DNA from: Acidobacteriota bacterium
GTDB taxonomy: Bacteria; Acidobacteriota; Blastocatellia; RBC074
Length of the DNA: 64,000 nucleotides
NCBI GenBank assembly: GCA_018269055.1
Contig: JAFDVI010000005.1
Location: forward strand, 229,637-293,636
Reading direction: 5' to 3'
The notes beneath the pieces were generated by a model that was not told the origin of the DNA, made no database searches, and saw only the letters and a program-made list of their open reading frames with translations. Positions 21,535 through 29,898 of this stretch are shown one piece after another (within the stretch, counting starts at the first letter, position 1; every line of letters begins with the position of its first letter). The translations under genes were made by a program, and so were the position numbers.

Positions 21535-23031
21535 ATGCCTGCCAGGAAAAACGATTCATCGAAACAATCCGACAATCTGGTGATCATCAACGGCATCAGC
21601 GGCGATACGGGCGATTATCTGGTCAAACCGGTTTCGGTCGCTGAAGTCGCCAAGGCGATGCGCGATTTCAAACCGTCGGAAGACGAAGCCGCCAGGGAAA
21701 AAGCTGTCAAGCGCCGTCAGGCGAAAGCCGGCCAACAAGTGTTGGGCTTGCCCGAAGGCGTTGATCCGCTCGATTTCTGGGACACAGGATGGGCAATTGT
21801 CTTTCACAAGGATGAAGACCCGGAAGTCAAAAAAGCATTGCGCCCGCTGTTCGATCATCGGTTGAAAATGATTCGCGATGAGTTTCAAGCCAACGACGCC
21901 GACAAAATCGTCAAATGGATTGAAGATTATTCGGGGCAGGGCGCGCGCGAATGGTTGATCAAAAACAAAGCTGATTTCGCCTCGGTCGAGCCGACCTGCA
22001 TGCCGTATTACATTTTGCTGGTTGGGAGCCCGGAAAAAATTCCCTTCCGCTTCGGCCATTTGCTGTCCGCCGGTTACGCCGTCGGGCGACTGTATTTCGA
22101 CAAAGTTGACGATTACAAAGCCTACGCCAAAAGCGTGATTGATTACGAAACCGCCAAAGGCAAACCCGCGCCGACCAGCAAAGACATTGTTCTGTGGGGG
22201 CCTCGGCAAAAAAACGATGGCGCAACCAAGTTGAGTTCCGAATTGCTGGTCAAACCGCTGTCGGACGAAACCCAGGTCAAGGTTTACGAACGGTTGTTGC
22301 GCAAAGACAAACTCAAATTCAACAAACAACTGATTGCGCCGGATGATTCCAAAAAAGACGCCTTGATGAATGTCTTCAAGCGCAAGAAGAACAAACCCGC
22401 GCCTTCGTTGCTCTTCACCGCCAGTCACGGCGTCGCCTGGAAAAACGACAATCCGTTGCAGGCGACTGCGCAGGGCGCGCTGTTGTGCCAGGATTACTTT
22501 GGTTTGAGCGCCGGGCCGCTCAAACCGGAGCATTATCTGGCAGGAAGCGATTTAACCGCTGACGCCAATGTGTTCGGGATGATTTGCTTCTTTTTCGCCT
22601 GTTATGGAGCCGGAACACCGAACGAAAACCGTTTCAAGTTCCAGAACGAAACTCCCGCCGTGCCCGCCAAACCATTTTTCTCGAAATTGCCGCAGGCTAT
22701 GTTGAGCCACAAAAACGGTAGCGCTCTGGGCGTATTCGGTCACGTCGAGCGCGCCTGGCAATCTTCGATTATCACCGCCGGAGTCGGCAAACAATTGCAA
22801 CCGTTTGAAGACGCCTTTTACACGATCTTGAGCGGCAGACCATTGGGTCATGCCTTGACGGGGTTCGTCAGTCGCGCGAACGAAATGTCCCGTTTGCTGA
22901 CCGGCAAAATTGACGAAGGAAAAGCCGACGATGCGGAAATGGCTGGGTTGTGGTTGACGCGTAACGATGCCGAAACCTTCATTTTGTTTGGTGATCCTGC
23001 GGTGCGGCTGCGCAAGGAGGATTTGCAGTGA
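21535..23031 (+). CDS. C25/caspase-like (clan CD) cysteine peptidase, first gene of the CHAT operon
   Basis: A 498-residue cytoplasmic protein with no signal peptide or membrane segment. The second half looks like a gingipain/caspase-type fold: a strand leading to the probable catalytic His298 in LLFTASHGVAW, then a strand leading to the probable catalytic Cys356 in FGMICFFFACYGAG. It ends with ILFGDPAVRL, like the GDP-LRL end of C25 peptidases. The first ~150 residues (with VIINGISGDTGDYLVKPVS and WAIVFHKDEDPEVKK) were not recognised and may be an adaptor or substrate domain. GGAGGAAAA precedes the ATG. The stop codon overlaps the GTG start of the next gene. The clan assignment is from motifs and order, not from a search. 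A regulator or executioner protease activated by the CHAT-NACHT partner is inferred. Confidence 0.7.
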   Translation: MPARKNDSSKQSDNLVIINGISGDTGDYLVKPVSVAEVAKAMRDFKPSEDEAAREKAVKRRQAKAGQQVLGLPEGVDPLDFWDTGWAIVFHKDEDPEVKKALRPLFDHRLKMIRDEFQANDADKIVKWIEDYSGQGAREWLIKNKADFASVEPTCMPYYILLVGSPEKIPFRFGHLLSAGYAVGRLYFDKVDDYKAYAKSVIDYETAKGKPAPTSKDIVLWGPRQKNDGATKLSSELLVKPLSDETQVKVYERLLRKDKLKFNKQLIAPDDSKKDALMNVFKRKKNKPAPSLLFTASHGVAWKNDNPLQATAQGALLCQDYFGLSAGPLKPEHYLAGSDLTADANVFGMICFFFACYGAGTPNENRFKFQNETPAVPAKPFFSKLPQAMLSHKNGSALGVFGHVERAWQSSIITAGVGKQLQPFEDAFYTILSGRPLGHALTGFVSRANEMSRLLTGKIDEGKADDAEMAGLWLTRNDAETFILFGDPAVRLRKEDLQ

Positions 23032-26000
23032 ACGAGCAACCGTTGACTGACTTTTGCTGGATTCGCATTCGCATTTTCGGCCAGGATGCCGACGGGTTGT
23101 ATCGCGTCGAAGCTGAGCTTGATGATGGCAGTTGGCACAAACAAATGATGAAGCTCGGCGACGAGGAAGAAGAAGAATTGATTCGCCGTCGCGATCTGGG
23201 CACGCGAAGTTACGGGCAATATCTTTATCAACTGTTGTTCATGAAGCCGCCCGGAACGGACGGCAATCTGACTGAATTAAGCCTGCACGACGTGTTTCAG
23301 AAAGCCTGGGGACGAACACAGGCCAGCGAACTGAAAGAGTTGCGGGTTCAGTTGTGGATTTCGGAAGAATGCAACGAACTGCATCGAATCCGTTGGGAGC
23401 GGTTGTATGTTCGGTTTGATGACCATTGGCGTTCGCTGGCAAATTTTGAGCAAACACCGTTTTCGCGTTTCACGCGGTTGCCGATTGCGGAACCGCAATT
23501 GAATCCCGACGACCGGCCGCTGAGGGTGTTGCTGGTCGTTTCCAACCCCAGCGATCTTGGCGATGATGGGGATGATCCGGACGCCCTGAAGCTGGCCGAA
23601 ATCAATGTCGAACAGGAAATCTCCAACTTTTACGAAGCCGTCAAAGACATCGCTGATATCGAGGTTTCGGTCATGCCCGGACGCACCGGGATCAGCGACG
23701 AACTGAAAGCCAAGCTTAAAGCTCCGAAATTTCACCTGATTCCCGGCAACACCACCATCAGCCAGATTCAACAACAGTTCAATCATCACGTGTTGCATTT
23801 TCTGGGACACGGCGTTTTCGAGCGTGTTGCCGCTCCGGCGACCGCCGAAGCCGCCAAAGCGGCGGCGCAACCTCGCCAACGCGCGCAGCGTGCGACGCTG
23901 TTGGTTCTGGAAAATGACGATGGCAAATCCAACAAGGTTTCTGACGATCTGATTGTGGATTATCTGGTTCATCGCGGAACGTTGCCACGACTGGTGTTTC
24001 TGTCGGCTTGCGACACGGTCAAATTCGACGAACGCAACCCCAGCCCGTTCACAGGCCTGGGGCCGAAACTCGTTGCCGCAGGTTTTCCGGCTGTGGTGGC
24101 CATGCAGGATCAGGTGCCCATCGCAATGGCGCGAGAGTTGGTGGAAAAATTTTACTGCAACCTGCTCAGCGAAGGCGTGATTGATCTGGCGCTGAATCGT
24201 TCGCGCCTGTTTTCCTTTGACCCCGACAATCTGTTGGACAACTGGACGATTCCGGTGCTGTTTATGCGGACACCGCGCGGGCGTTTGTTCACTGCCAACA
24301 AAGAGCGCGAAACCCTGCGCGCCACGCTGGAATCGCCAACGTTGAGACAGATTTTCAAATACGGCCCGCTTCCCCTGGAAGCCGTGATGCTGGTTGGCGA
24401 CCAGATCAAATCGAATTGGGAAAATCAGGTTTTGCCGCAGCAAGGGCTCATGGATTTGCACATGCAGTTGATGGCGTTGCTGGAAGATTACGAAGGCAAA
24501 CAACCTATGCTGGTCGCCATTACAGGCCAGCGCGGCACGGCTCGTTCAACGGCGTTGCGCTGGTTGGCGACATGCACAGCCCAAAAATCGCTCGAAGCCG
24601 ATTCCAGAAAACAGATTCTGCCGATTTACGTCGACCTGCAAAAGTGCATTCCTGCTTCCAACGCGGTGCCGCCGTACCTGTCCCTGCTGGCCCAAAGCCT
24701 GAGTGAGTTTTGGCCGGGAACGCTGACCGAAAAGGAGATGGATAAATTACTCAACGACGGCAAACATCGGTTCCGGTTCTTTTTCGATCACGGCGACGAT
24801 CTGTCCGAAGCCCAGCGAAAGGCATTAACCAAAATCATCAACGACCTGCTCAACGATTATCCGAAGTATCCCTGCTTTGTCACGCAAACCCGTGGGTTAT
24901 GGGATTGGCATACCAGCTACGTCACGCATCTGCTGGATGTGCAACCGCTCAGCCGTCGCCGAATCATCCGGTTTTTGTTCGACAGCGCCAATTTGGAACA
25001 GCGGCTGCGCGAAGAGCGAGGCGAAACCACGGAATCGCGCGAAGAGCAAAACCTCCGAACGCTACGCGCCAGGCTCGAAGAAACACAGCTTTTTGATCTG
25101 GCAGGAATGCCCTGGATGTTCGTGCAATTGATCAAACAAGCCTTGAACGGTGACTTCCCGGAAAGCCGTGTCTGTGTGTTGCGGGATTTGGTTGAAGAAA
25201 AAGTTTGCGACGTCACCCAGCGCAGAGGGCAACAGGCGCGCGCCTTGGAAACGCTGTACCTGTTGGCATACCGGATGCAGGTCAGCGGCGAGACGGTCAT
25301 GCCGATCAAAGATTCGCTGGAGTTATTTTCCAAAGTCCGCGACAACCGCGAATATCAGTTGGAGGAAATGCTGGACAGTTTGGTGAGCATTGACATTCTG
25401 GCGCGCGCAGGGGGAGACGCCGTAAGGTTTTTGTACCCGTCCTATCAGGCGTACTTTTGCGCGCAATACCTGAAAGTGCAGAACAACCCCAAGCGTTGGG
25501 AGGAGATCACCGCCAGCCTGGGACGCATCAATAATCTTCGCCGTTGGGATGACACGCTGACCCTGATGGCCGGGATGATGGCGGATCCCAAAGAGTTGCT
25601 GGAAAAGATTGCGTATTCGACCTCGCTGAAAGAAGGCGAACAGGTTTTTTTGGCGGCGCGCTGTTTGCTGGAAGCTCGGCTGAATGGCAATGGCAGCAAG
25701 GCGAACGAGGCGCTGGTGTATGTTGAGTCACTGGTGATGGACGCATTGGTCTGGCGTAGCGACAGCACGAACGAACCGCGTTCATTCCAACGATTGCGCG
25801 CAGTCGAAGCGCTTGGAAGATTCCGAAGGTTGGATGTGATGCCTTATCTGGTTCGGGTGGTGATGAAAAAGACTCGCGTGAATTCCAACGGCAGAGAGGA
25901 TTTTGAATACGGCGGTATTCGCCAGGCGGCAGGTCGTGCGCTGCGCCGGTTGTTGCCGCCGCGCGAAAAGGCAGATCCGAACGAGGAATACACCGCCGAA

Positions 26001-26756
26001 TTACACAAGCTTTGTCCGGAGTTGGAAGAAGTCATTCAAAAGTGGATTCGCGCAGGAGCCGCCGAAATTTCTTGGCTGGAAAAACGCATGCGGCAACCAA
26101 ACCCGGCCAAAAAAGATGAACGCAAAGTCACTGTCAACGACGCGCTGGCTTCGATGGCGGCGTTTGCGCTGGGCGATTTGCGGGATGACGATGCGCACGA
26201 AAAATTGATTGACGCGTTTATAGATGACAATACTTCGGAAGTCATTCGCTGGGCGATCACAGATGCGTTGACGACATTGGAGCCGGAACTGGTAATGGAC
26301 AACGCCATTTTACCTTTGCTGGAAAGCGGGAAACTGGACGACCCGATCAAATTCGGGGAGCGCCGCGAACAACTGATTTACCTGATTGGCCAGCTTCGCC
26401 ATCCGGAAGAAAAAGCGCGCGCGTTTGTCGAGGAGGTGTTGAAATCTCCCCGAAATATCATTTTGCAAAAAGGCCGCGCCATTCTGGCCATCAGTTATTT
26501 GCTGCCGCCGGAATGGAAGATGTGGAAAACCCAGTTTGAAAATATCGTGCTCAACGAAGACAACATCATCGCCAAAAAGGTTTCCGAAAAATCAAAAGGC
26601 TTTTATCTGCGAACAAAAGCGCTTCAGGCTTTGGCGGAAATCGGCGATGCAGAAACGCTCAAACGGTTGCGCGAAAAACGGCAACAGATGCCCACGGAAC
26701 TTGAACGAGTGTTTTACAGCACCAGTGAAGAAATCATCTGGCGAAATAACGGATAA
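23028..26756 (+). CDS. CHAT-NACHT-like-HEAT repeat protein
   Basis: A 1242-residue protein with a GTG start; AAGGAGG lies 8 nt upstream and the start overlaps the previous stop (GTGA). Residues 1-410 form a CHAT caspase-like domain with a typical leader (HRIRWERLYV), catalytic His261 in HFLGHG and Cys328 in FLSACD. Residues about 490-820 look like a NACHT STAND NTPase: a degenerate Walker A (GQRGTARST, lacking the usual Gly-Lys), a Walker B-like FFFDHGDD at 584-591, and the typical closing motif YPSYQAYFCAQYL at 803-815. Residues about 870-1240 are alpha-helical HEAT-like repeats, a probable sensor. In STAND proteins ligand binding to the repeats triggers oligomerisation and effector activation; here the protease would be released. 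Which ligand and substrate are involved is unknown. Confidence 0.8.
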   Translation: MNEQPLTDFCWIRIRIFGQDADGLYRVEAELDDGSWHKQMMKLGDEEEEELIRRRDLGTRSYGQYLYQLLFMKPPGTDGNLTELSLHDVFQKAWGRTQASELKELRVQLWISEECNELHRIRWERLYVRFDDHWRSLANFEQTPFSRFTRLPIAEPQLNPDDRPLRVLLVVSNPSDLGDDGDDPDALKLAEINVEQEISNFYEAVKDIADIEVSVMPGRTGISDELKAKLKAPKFHLIPGNTTISQIQQQFNHHVLHFLGHGVFERVAAPATAEAAKAAAQPRQRAQRATLLVLENDDGKSNKVSDDLIVDYLVHRGTLPRLVFLSACDTVKFDERNPSPFTGLGPKLVAAGFPAVVAMQDQVPIAMARELVEKFYCNLLSEGVIDLALNRSRLFSFDPDNLLDNWTIPVLFMRTPRGRLFTANKERETLRATLESPTLRQIFKYGPLPLEAVMLVGDQIKSNWENQVLPQQGLMDLHMQLMALLEDYEGKQPMLVAITGQRGTARSTALRWLATCTAQKSLEADSRKQILPIYVDLQKCIPASNAVPPYLSLLAQSLSEFWPGTLTEKEMDKLLNDGKHRFRFFFDHGDDLSEAQRKALTKIINDLLNDYPKYPCFVTQTRGLWDWHTSYVTHLLDVQPLSRRRIIRFLFDSANLEQRLREERGETTESREEQNLRTLRARLEETQLFDLAGMPWMFVQLIKQALNGDFPESRVCVLRDLVEEKVCDVTQRRGQQARALETLYLLAYRMQVSGETVMPIKDSLELFSKVRDNREYQLEEMLDSLVSIDILARAGGDAVRFLYPSYQAYFCAQYLKVQNNPKRWEEITASLGRINNLRRWDDTLTLMAGMMADPKELLEKIAYSTSLKEGEQVFLAARCLLEARLNGNGSKANEALVYVESLVMDALVWRSDSTNEPRSFQRLRAVEALGRFRRLDVMPYLVRVVMKKTRVNSNGREDFEYGGIRQAAGRALRRLLPPREKADPNEEYTAELHKLCPELEEVIQKWIRAGAAEISWLEKRMRQPNPAKKDERKVTVNDALASMAAFALGDLRDDDAHEKLIDAFIDDNTSEVIRWAITDALTTLEPELVMDNAILPLLESGKLDDPIKFGERREQLIYLIGQLRHPEEKARAFVEEVLKSPRNIILQKGRAILAISYLLPPEWKMWKTQFENIVLNEDNIIAKKVSEKSKGFYLRTKALQALAEIGDAETLKRLREKRQQMPTELERVFYSTSEEIIWRNNG

Positions 26757-26762
26757 CGATCA

Positions 26763-26819
26763 GTTCGTAGTTTCACCTTCACGCGGCGGATTTTGCTCGC
26801 GCAAGGTATTCCTACGAAC
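26763..26819. repeat. Imperfect palindrome inside the CHAT operon
   Basis: GTTCGTAG at 26763-26770 pairs with CTACGAAC at 26812-26819, with weaker pairing inside. The ends match the element at 2921-3021, so it is probably a worn copy of the same family. It fills most of the gap before the alpha/beta-hydrolase and could tune expression of the third gene. Confidence 0.6.
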
Positions 26820-26834
26820 CTGCAAGGAGGATTC

Positions 26835-28178
26835 ATGTTAATCAAATCAGTTCCCAACCAACCTGACCAGAAATACTATCTGGTCAATTTTGACAAAGAC
26901 GGCAAAGAACGTTTCGGCGGCCAGGATGGCGTGCCCAGCTCCGAACTGCTGAAAGAATTGAAAGCCGGCAATTACACAGACGTGATCATGATGAGCCACG
27001 GATGGATGGGCGACGTTCCGGCGGCAATTGCTCAGTACGACAAGTGGATTCCAAACCTATTCACTTGCCAGGCGGACATTGAAGCGATGAAACAGAAGCG
27101 GCCCGGTTTCAAGCCGCTGTTCGTCGGCTTGCACTGGCCGAGCTTGCCGTGGGGCGATGAAGACAGTGACGGTTCCTTCGGCTTCGACCCACAAAGCGAA
27201 GTAAAGAAGATCATTAAATCCACAGTGGACGATTACGTCGAGCGATTGGGCAAAGTGCGCGGCATCCGCAAACCGCTGACGACCATTGTGACGGCGGCGC
27301 TGGACGAACATTCCACTTTGCCGGAAGACGTTCGCGCCGCATACCTGGAATTGGGCAAAAAACTCGGGCTGGCCAGCGGTTCGGACAGTGCGGCGCTGGA
27401 TGCGGACGTCCGCAATTACGACCCGGAGCAGATGTTCCAGGACGCGCTGAAACAGGAAAACGAAGATTTTCAAACCGGCAGTTTCAGCAAACCTTCGTTT
27501 TTCGGGACGTTGTTATCGCCGCTGCGAACCTTCAGTTTTTGGCAAATGAAAAGCCGCGCTCGGCAGTTTGGCGAAGGCGGCGCGAATGCGTTTTTGCGCT
27601 CCATGCAAAAAGCGGCGTCGGAAACCGGGCGCGAAGTCCATTTCCATCTGATGGGACACAGTTTCGGTTGTGCCGTGGTATCGGCGATGGCGGCGGGCAA
27701 ACCGGGCGACAAAACCACGCAAGCGCCAGTGGATTCAATGACGCTGGTGCAGGGCGCGCTTTCCATTTGGGCCTATTGCCCCAGCATTCCCAAAGACGGG
27801 GGCAAGCCGGGATACTTCAATTCGATGATCAAAGGCGCGCGCATCAAAGGCCCGATTGTGACGACGCAATCCGAATTCGACCGCGCGGTTGGCTTCTTTT
27901 ACAAAATCGGAGCCGGAGTTGCCGCTCAGGTTTCCTTTGCGGGCGAATTGCCGTCCATTGGCGCGCTCGGCGCGTTTGGGATCCAGGGAATTGATTTGGT
28001 CACGGAAGGATTGAAAATGAAACCGGTCGGCGAGGCGTACGATTTCAAACCGGGCAGGATTTACAATTTGGAAAGCAGCGACGTGATCAAAATCGGCGGA
28101 GGATTTTCAGGCGCGCACAGCGATATTTCTCATCCGGAAGTGGCGCACGCGCTATGGCAGGCGGCTTTGGCTGGTTGA
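26835..28178 (+). CDS. Alpha/beta-hydrolase (lipase/esterase-like), third gene of the CHAT operon
   Basis: A 447-residue cytoplasmic hydrolase. The ATG chosen has AAGGAGG 5 nt upstream; an in-frame ATG 42 bp earlier has no such site. A strand with an oxyanion-type motif (VIMMSHGWMGD, about 50-60) leads to the nucleophile elbow GHSFG with Ser276. The C-terminal GAHSDISHPEV holds the candidate catalytic His (428 or 433). A ~120-residue mostly helical insertion (about 115-240) may be a lid. The substrate is unknown; lipids, peptides or cell-wall material are possible. It is 78 bp from the CHAT gene on the same strand, so the three genes are probably co-transcribed. Role as an effector is inferred from the neighbourhood. 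Confidence 0.75.
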   Translation: MLIKSVPNQPDQKYYLVNFDKDGKERFGGQDGVPSSELLKELKAGNYTDVIMMSHGWMGDVPAAIAQYDKWIPNLFTCQADIEAMKQKRPGFKPLFVGLHWPSLPWGDEDSDGSFGFDPQSEVKKIIKSTVDDYVERLGKVRGIRKPLTTIVTAALDEHSTLPEDVRAAYLELGKKLGLASGSDSAALDADVRNYDPEQMFQDALKQENEDFQTGSFSKPSFFGTLLSPLRTFSFWQMKSRARQFGEGGANAFLRSMQKAASETGREVHFHLMGHSFGCAVVSAMAAGKPGDKTTQAPVDSMTLVQGALSIWAYCPSIPKDGGKPGYFNSMIKGARIKGPIVTTQSEFDRAVGFFYKIGAGVAAQVSFAGELPSIGALGAFGIQGIDLVTEGLKMKPVGEAYDFKPGRIYNLESSDVIKIGGGFSGAHSDISHPEVAHALWQAALAG

Positions 28179-28184
28179 AGGAAA

Positions 28185-28292
28185 ATGGGAGTTATAGGAG
28201 TTATGAGTAAAGATGGGAAACTTGACAGTGCAAACGCAATTCATTGCTTTGTTTCGATTTCCTATTTCTCCTATGACTCCCATAACTCCCAT
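28185..28292. repeat. Inverted repeat with 9-bp tandem units between convergent genes
   Basis: The left arm (28185-28207) holds two GGAGTTAT units; the right arm (28268-28292) holds the complementary ACTCCCAT units. It separates the CHAT operon from the convergent YccA-like gene and could block read-through in both directions. Confidence 0.75.
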
Positions 28293-28298
28293 TCAAAC

Positions 28299-29060
28299 TC
28301 ACCGTCGCTTCACTGCCATCAGCAATCGCAACAGCATCATGAAGAAATTGACGAACGAGACGTAAATGCTCAATGCGTTGGCGACCGCGGCTTCCCAGGT
28401 ATTTTCACTCTTGCTCAAATTGAAAAATTTGAACAGGAACATTCCGGAGAAAACCAGAATGCCAAACAGCGAGTAAACGATGTTGACCGTTCGCGAAAAC
28501 CGGACAAACATTCCTACCAGTCCGACGACGATCAACCCCAGCAAACCGATCAACAGAACCGGCCCCAACACGGAGAAGTTAATTCCCGAAGTCATGGCGA
28601 CAATGCCTGTGATGATCATGACGGCGGTCGTGCCAGTCAGTGATTGAATGACGATGCCGGGACCTTCTTCGCTAATCGCGTAAGAAAGCATAGGGCCGCA
28701 CATTGCGCCAAAAATACCGCTCCATCCCATCAGCAAGCCGACAGCCAACGCGCCGCCGCCCGCCGCCTGAACGACGAACATTCCAACGATTGCCAGAAGG
28801 AATAATCCGATGATGGCAATGAAACTGCGAATGTTACGGGCAAGGTAGGCCCCGACTCCGCCCGACGCGATCGAAAGGCTGAGCAGGCACATGACCTTCG
28901 CCACCAGCGGCGTGCTCTCTTCCGGCAGCGCGCGAAATCCCAAATACATCAGCAGCAACCCGGCAAACACTGCAATCACCAGACCTCGAATCGAATAGAG
29001 ATCGGTTTTGAGCTGCTCGCCAACGTAGCTTCCTGAGCGAACATATCTTTCTGCTTGCAT
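28299..29060 (-). CDS. YccA/Bax-inhibitor-1 family membrane protein
   Basis: A 253-residue integral membrane protein with about seven hydrophobic helices. The C-terminal signature reads ALSIYVSFVNFFMMLLRLL, which fits the YccA subgroup (Ser at the position where calcium-leak members such as YetJ have Asp). In E. coli, YccA interacts with the FtsH protease. AAGGAGG lies 7 nt before the ATG. It is convergent to the caspase-like/CHAT operon, which may be chance. Confidence 0.85.
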   Translation of the reverse strand: MQAERYVRSGSYVGEQLKTDLYSIRGLVIAVFAGLLLMYLGFRALPEESTPLVAKVMCLLSLSIASGGVGAYLARNIRSFIAIIGLFLLAIVGMFVVQAAGGGALAVGLLMGWSGIFGAMCGPMLSYAISEEGPGIVIQSLTGTTAVMIITGIVAMTSGINFSVLGPVLLIGLLGLIVVGLVGMFVRFSRTVNIVYSLFGILVFSGMFLFKFFNLSKSENTWEAAVANALSIYVSFVNFFMMLLRLLMAVKRR

Positions 29061-29122
29061 TGTCTTATCCTCCTTGGAGAAATTGGCGCTTCCCGCATTT
29101 TGGCGGAAACGCCGTTAAAGCT

Positions 29123-29746
29123 TCAATCCACAAATTTACGATCTTCCGTCATTGCGTCAGCCAGCCTAGACAGATATTCATCGTGCGTCATATCAATCGC
29201 CCCGAAATGAGCGATGTGCGGCGTGCGCATTTGCGCATCCAGCAATTTGAAATTCCGTTGCCGCAATCGTTCCGCCAGCGCCACCAACGCGATCTGGGAA
29301 CCGAAATCAATGCGCGTGAACATGGATTCGCCGAAGAACGCCGATTTCAGGGAAATGCCATACAGGCCCGCAACGATTTGTCCGTTTTGCCAAACTTCGA
29401 CGGAATGCGCGAAGCGGCGGCGATGCAATTCGACGTACAGCGCAATCATATCTTCGCTCAGCCAGACTTCTTCCGGATGGACTTCGTCGTGCCGCGCGCA
29501 GGCGCGAATCACGGCGGGGAAATCCGAATTGAACCTGACTTCGCACTCGGTTTTTTTGATGGCCTGGCGCAACGACCGGCGCACTTTGAACCGGTCATCC
29601 AACGGGATGACCGTGCGCGGTTCGGACATAAACCAATCAATCTCGCCGTACCGACCGCGCGACATCGGGAAGTAACCCTGTTGATAGGCCAATAGCACTT
29701 GTTCAGGTGTCACAAGTCTCCGCACGGCTGTTCGTCTGCTTCGCAT
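29123..29746 (-). CDS. aat: Leucyl/phenylalanyl-tRNA-protein transferase
   Basis: A 207-residue aminoacyltransferase that adds Leu or Phe from tRNA to N-terminal Lys or Arg, making an N-degron for ClpS/ClpAP. The family signature is clear: WFMSEPRTVIPLDDRF near the start, FAHSVEVW, GLYGISLKSAFFGESMF and LLDAQMRTPHIAHFGAI. Length is normal. No strong ribosome binding site is visible, so the exact start is less certain. It is divergent from the M61 peptidase gene. Confidence 0.95.
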   Translation of the reverse strand: MRSRRTAVRRLVTPEQVLLAYQQGYFPMSRGRYGEIDWFMSEPRTVIPLDDRFKVRRSLRQAIKKTECEVRFNSDFPAVIRACARHDEVHPEEVWLSEDMIALYVELHRRRFAHSVEVWQNGQIVAGLYGISLKSAFFGESMFTRIDFGSQIALVALAERLRQRNFKLLDAQMRTPHIAHFGAIDMTHDEYLSRLADAMTEDRKFVD

Positions 29747-29819
29747 AGCTGAAATTTATCACGCCGTTCATGCCAGTAAAAGTGCAAATCAGGCGAAAGT
29801 TGGCCGATTGAGCCGAATG

Positions 29820-29848
29820 TTCACCTTTCCGATTTTGCGTGCTATCTT
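29820..29848 (+). promoter_or_regulatory. Possible sigma-70-type promoter for the M61 peptidase
   Basis: TTCACC at 29820-29825 and TATCTT at 29843-29848 are 17 bp apart, each matching four of six consensus bases. The site is 51 bp before the chosen ATG. Confidence 0.35.
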
Positions 29849-29898
29849 CCCGAAAACCTTACATTACACAGAAATTTTTCAAACAGGAGATGTGTACG

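Noticed and set aside
23028-24250. Possible separase or eukaryotic-type caspase
   Set aside because: The His and Cys motifs and the leader fit the bacterial CHAT family better.
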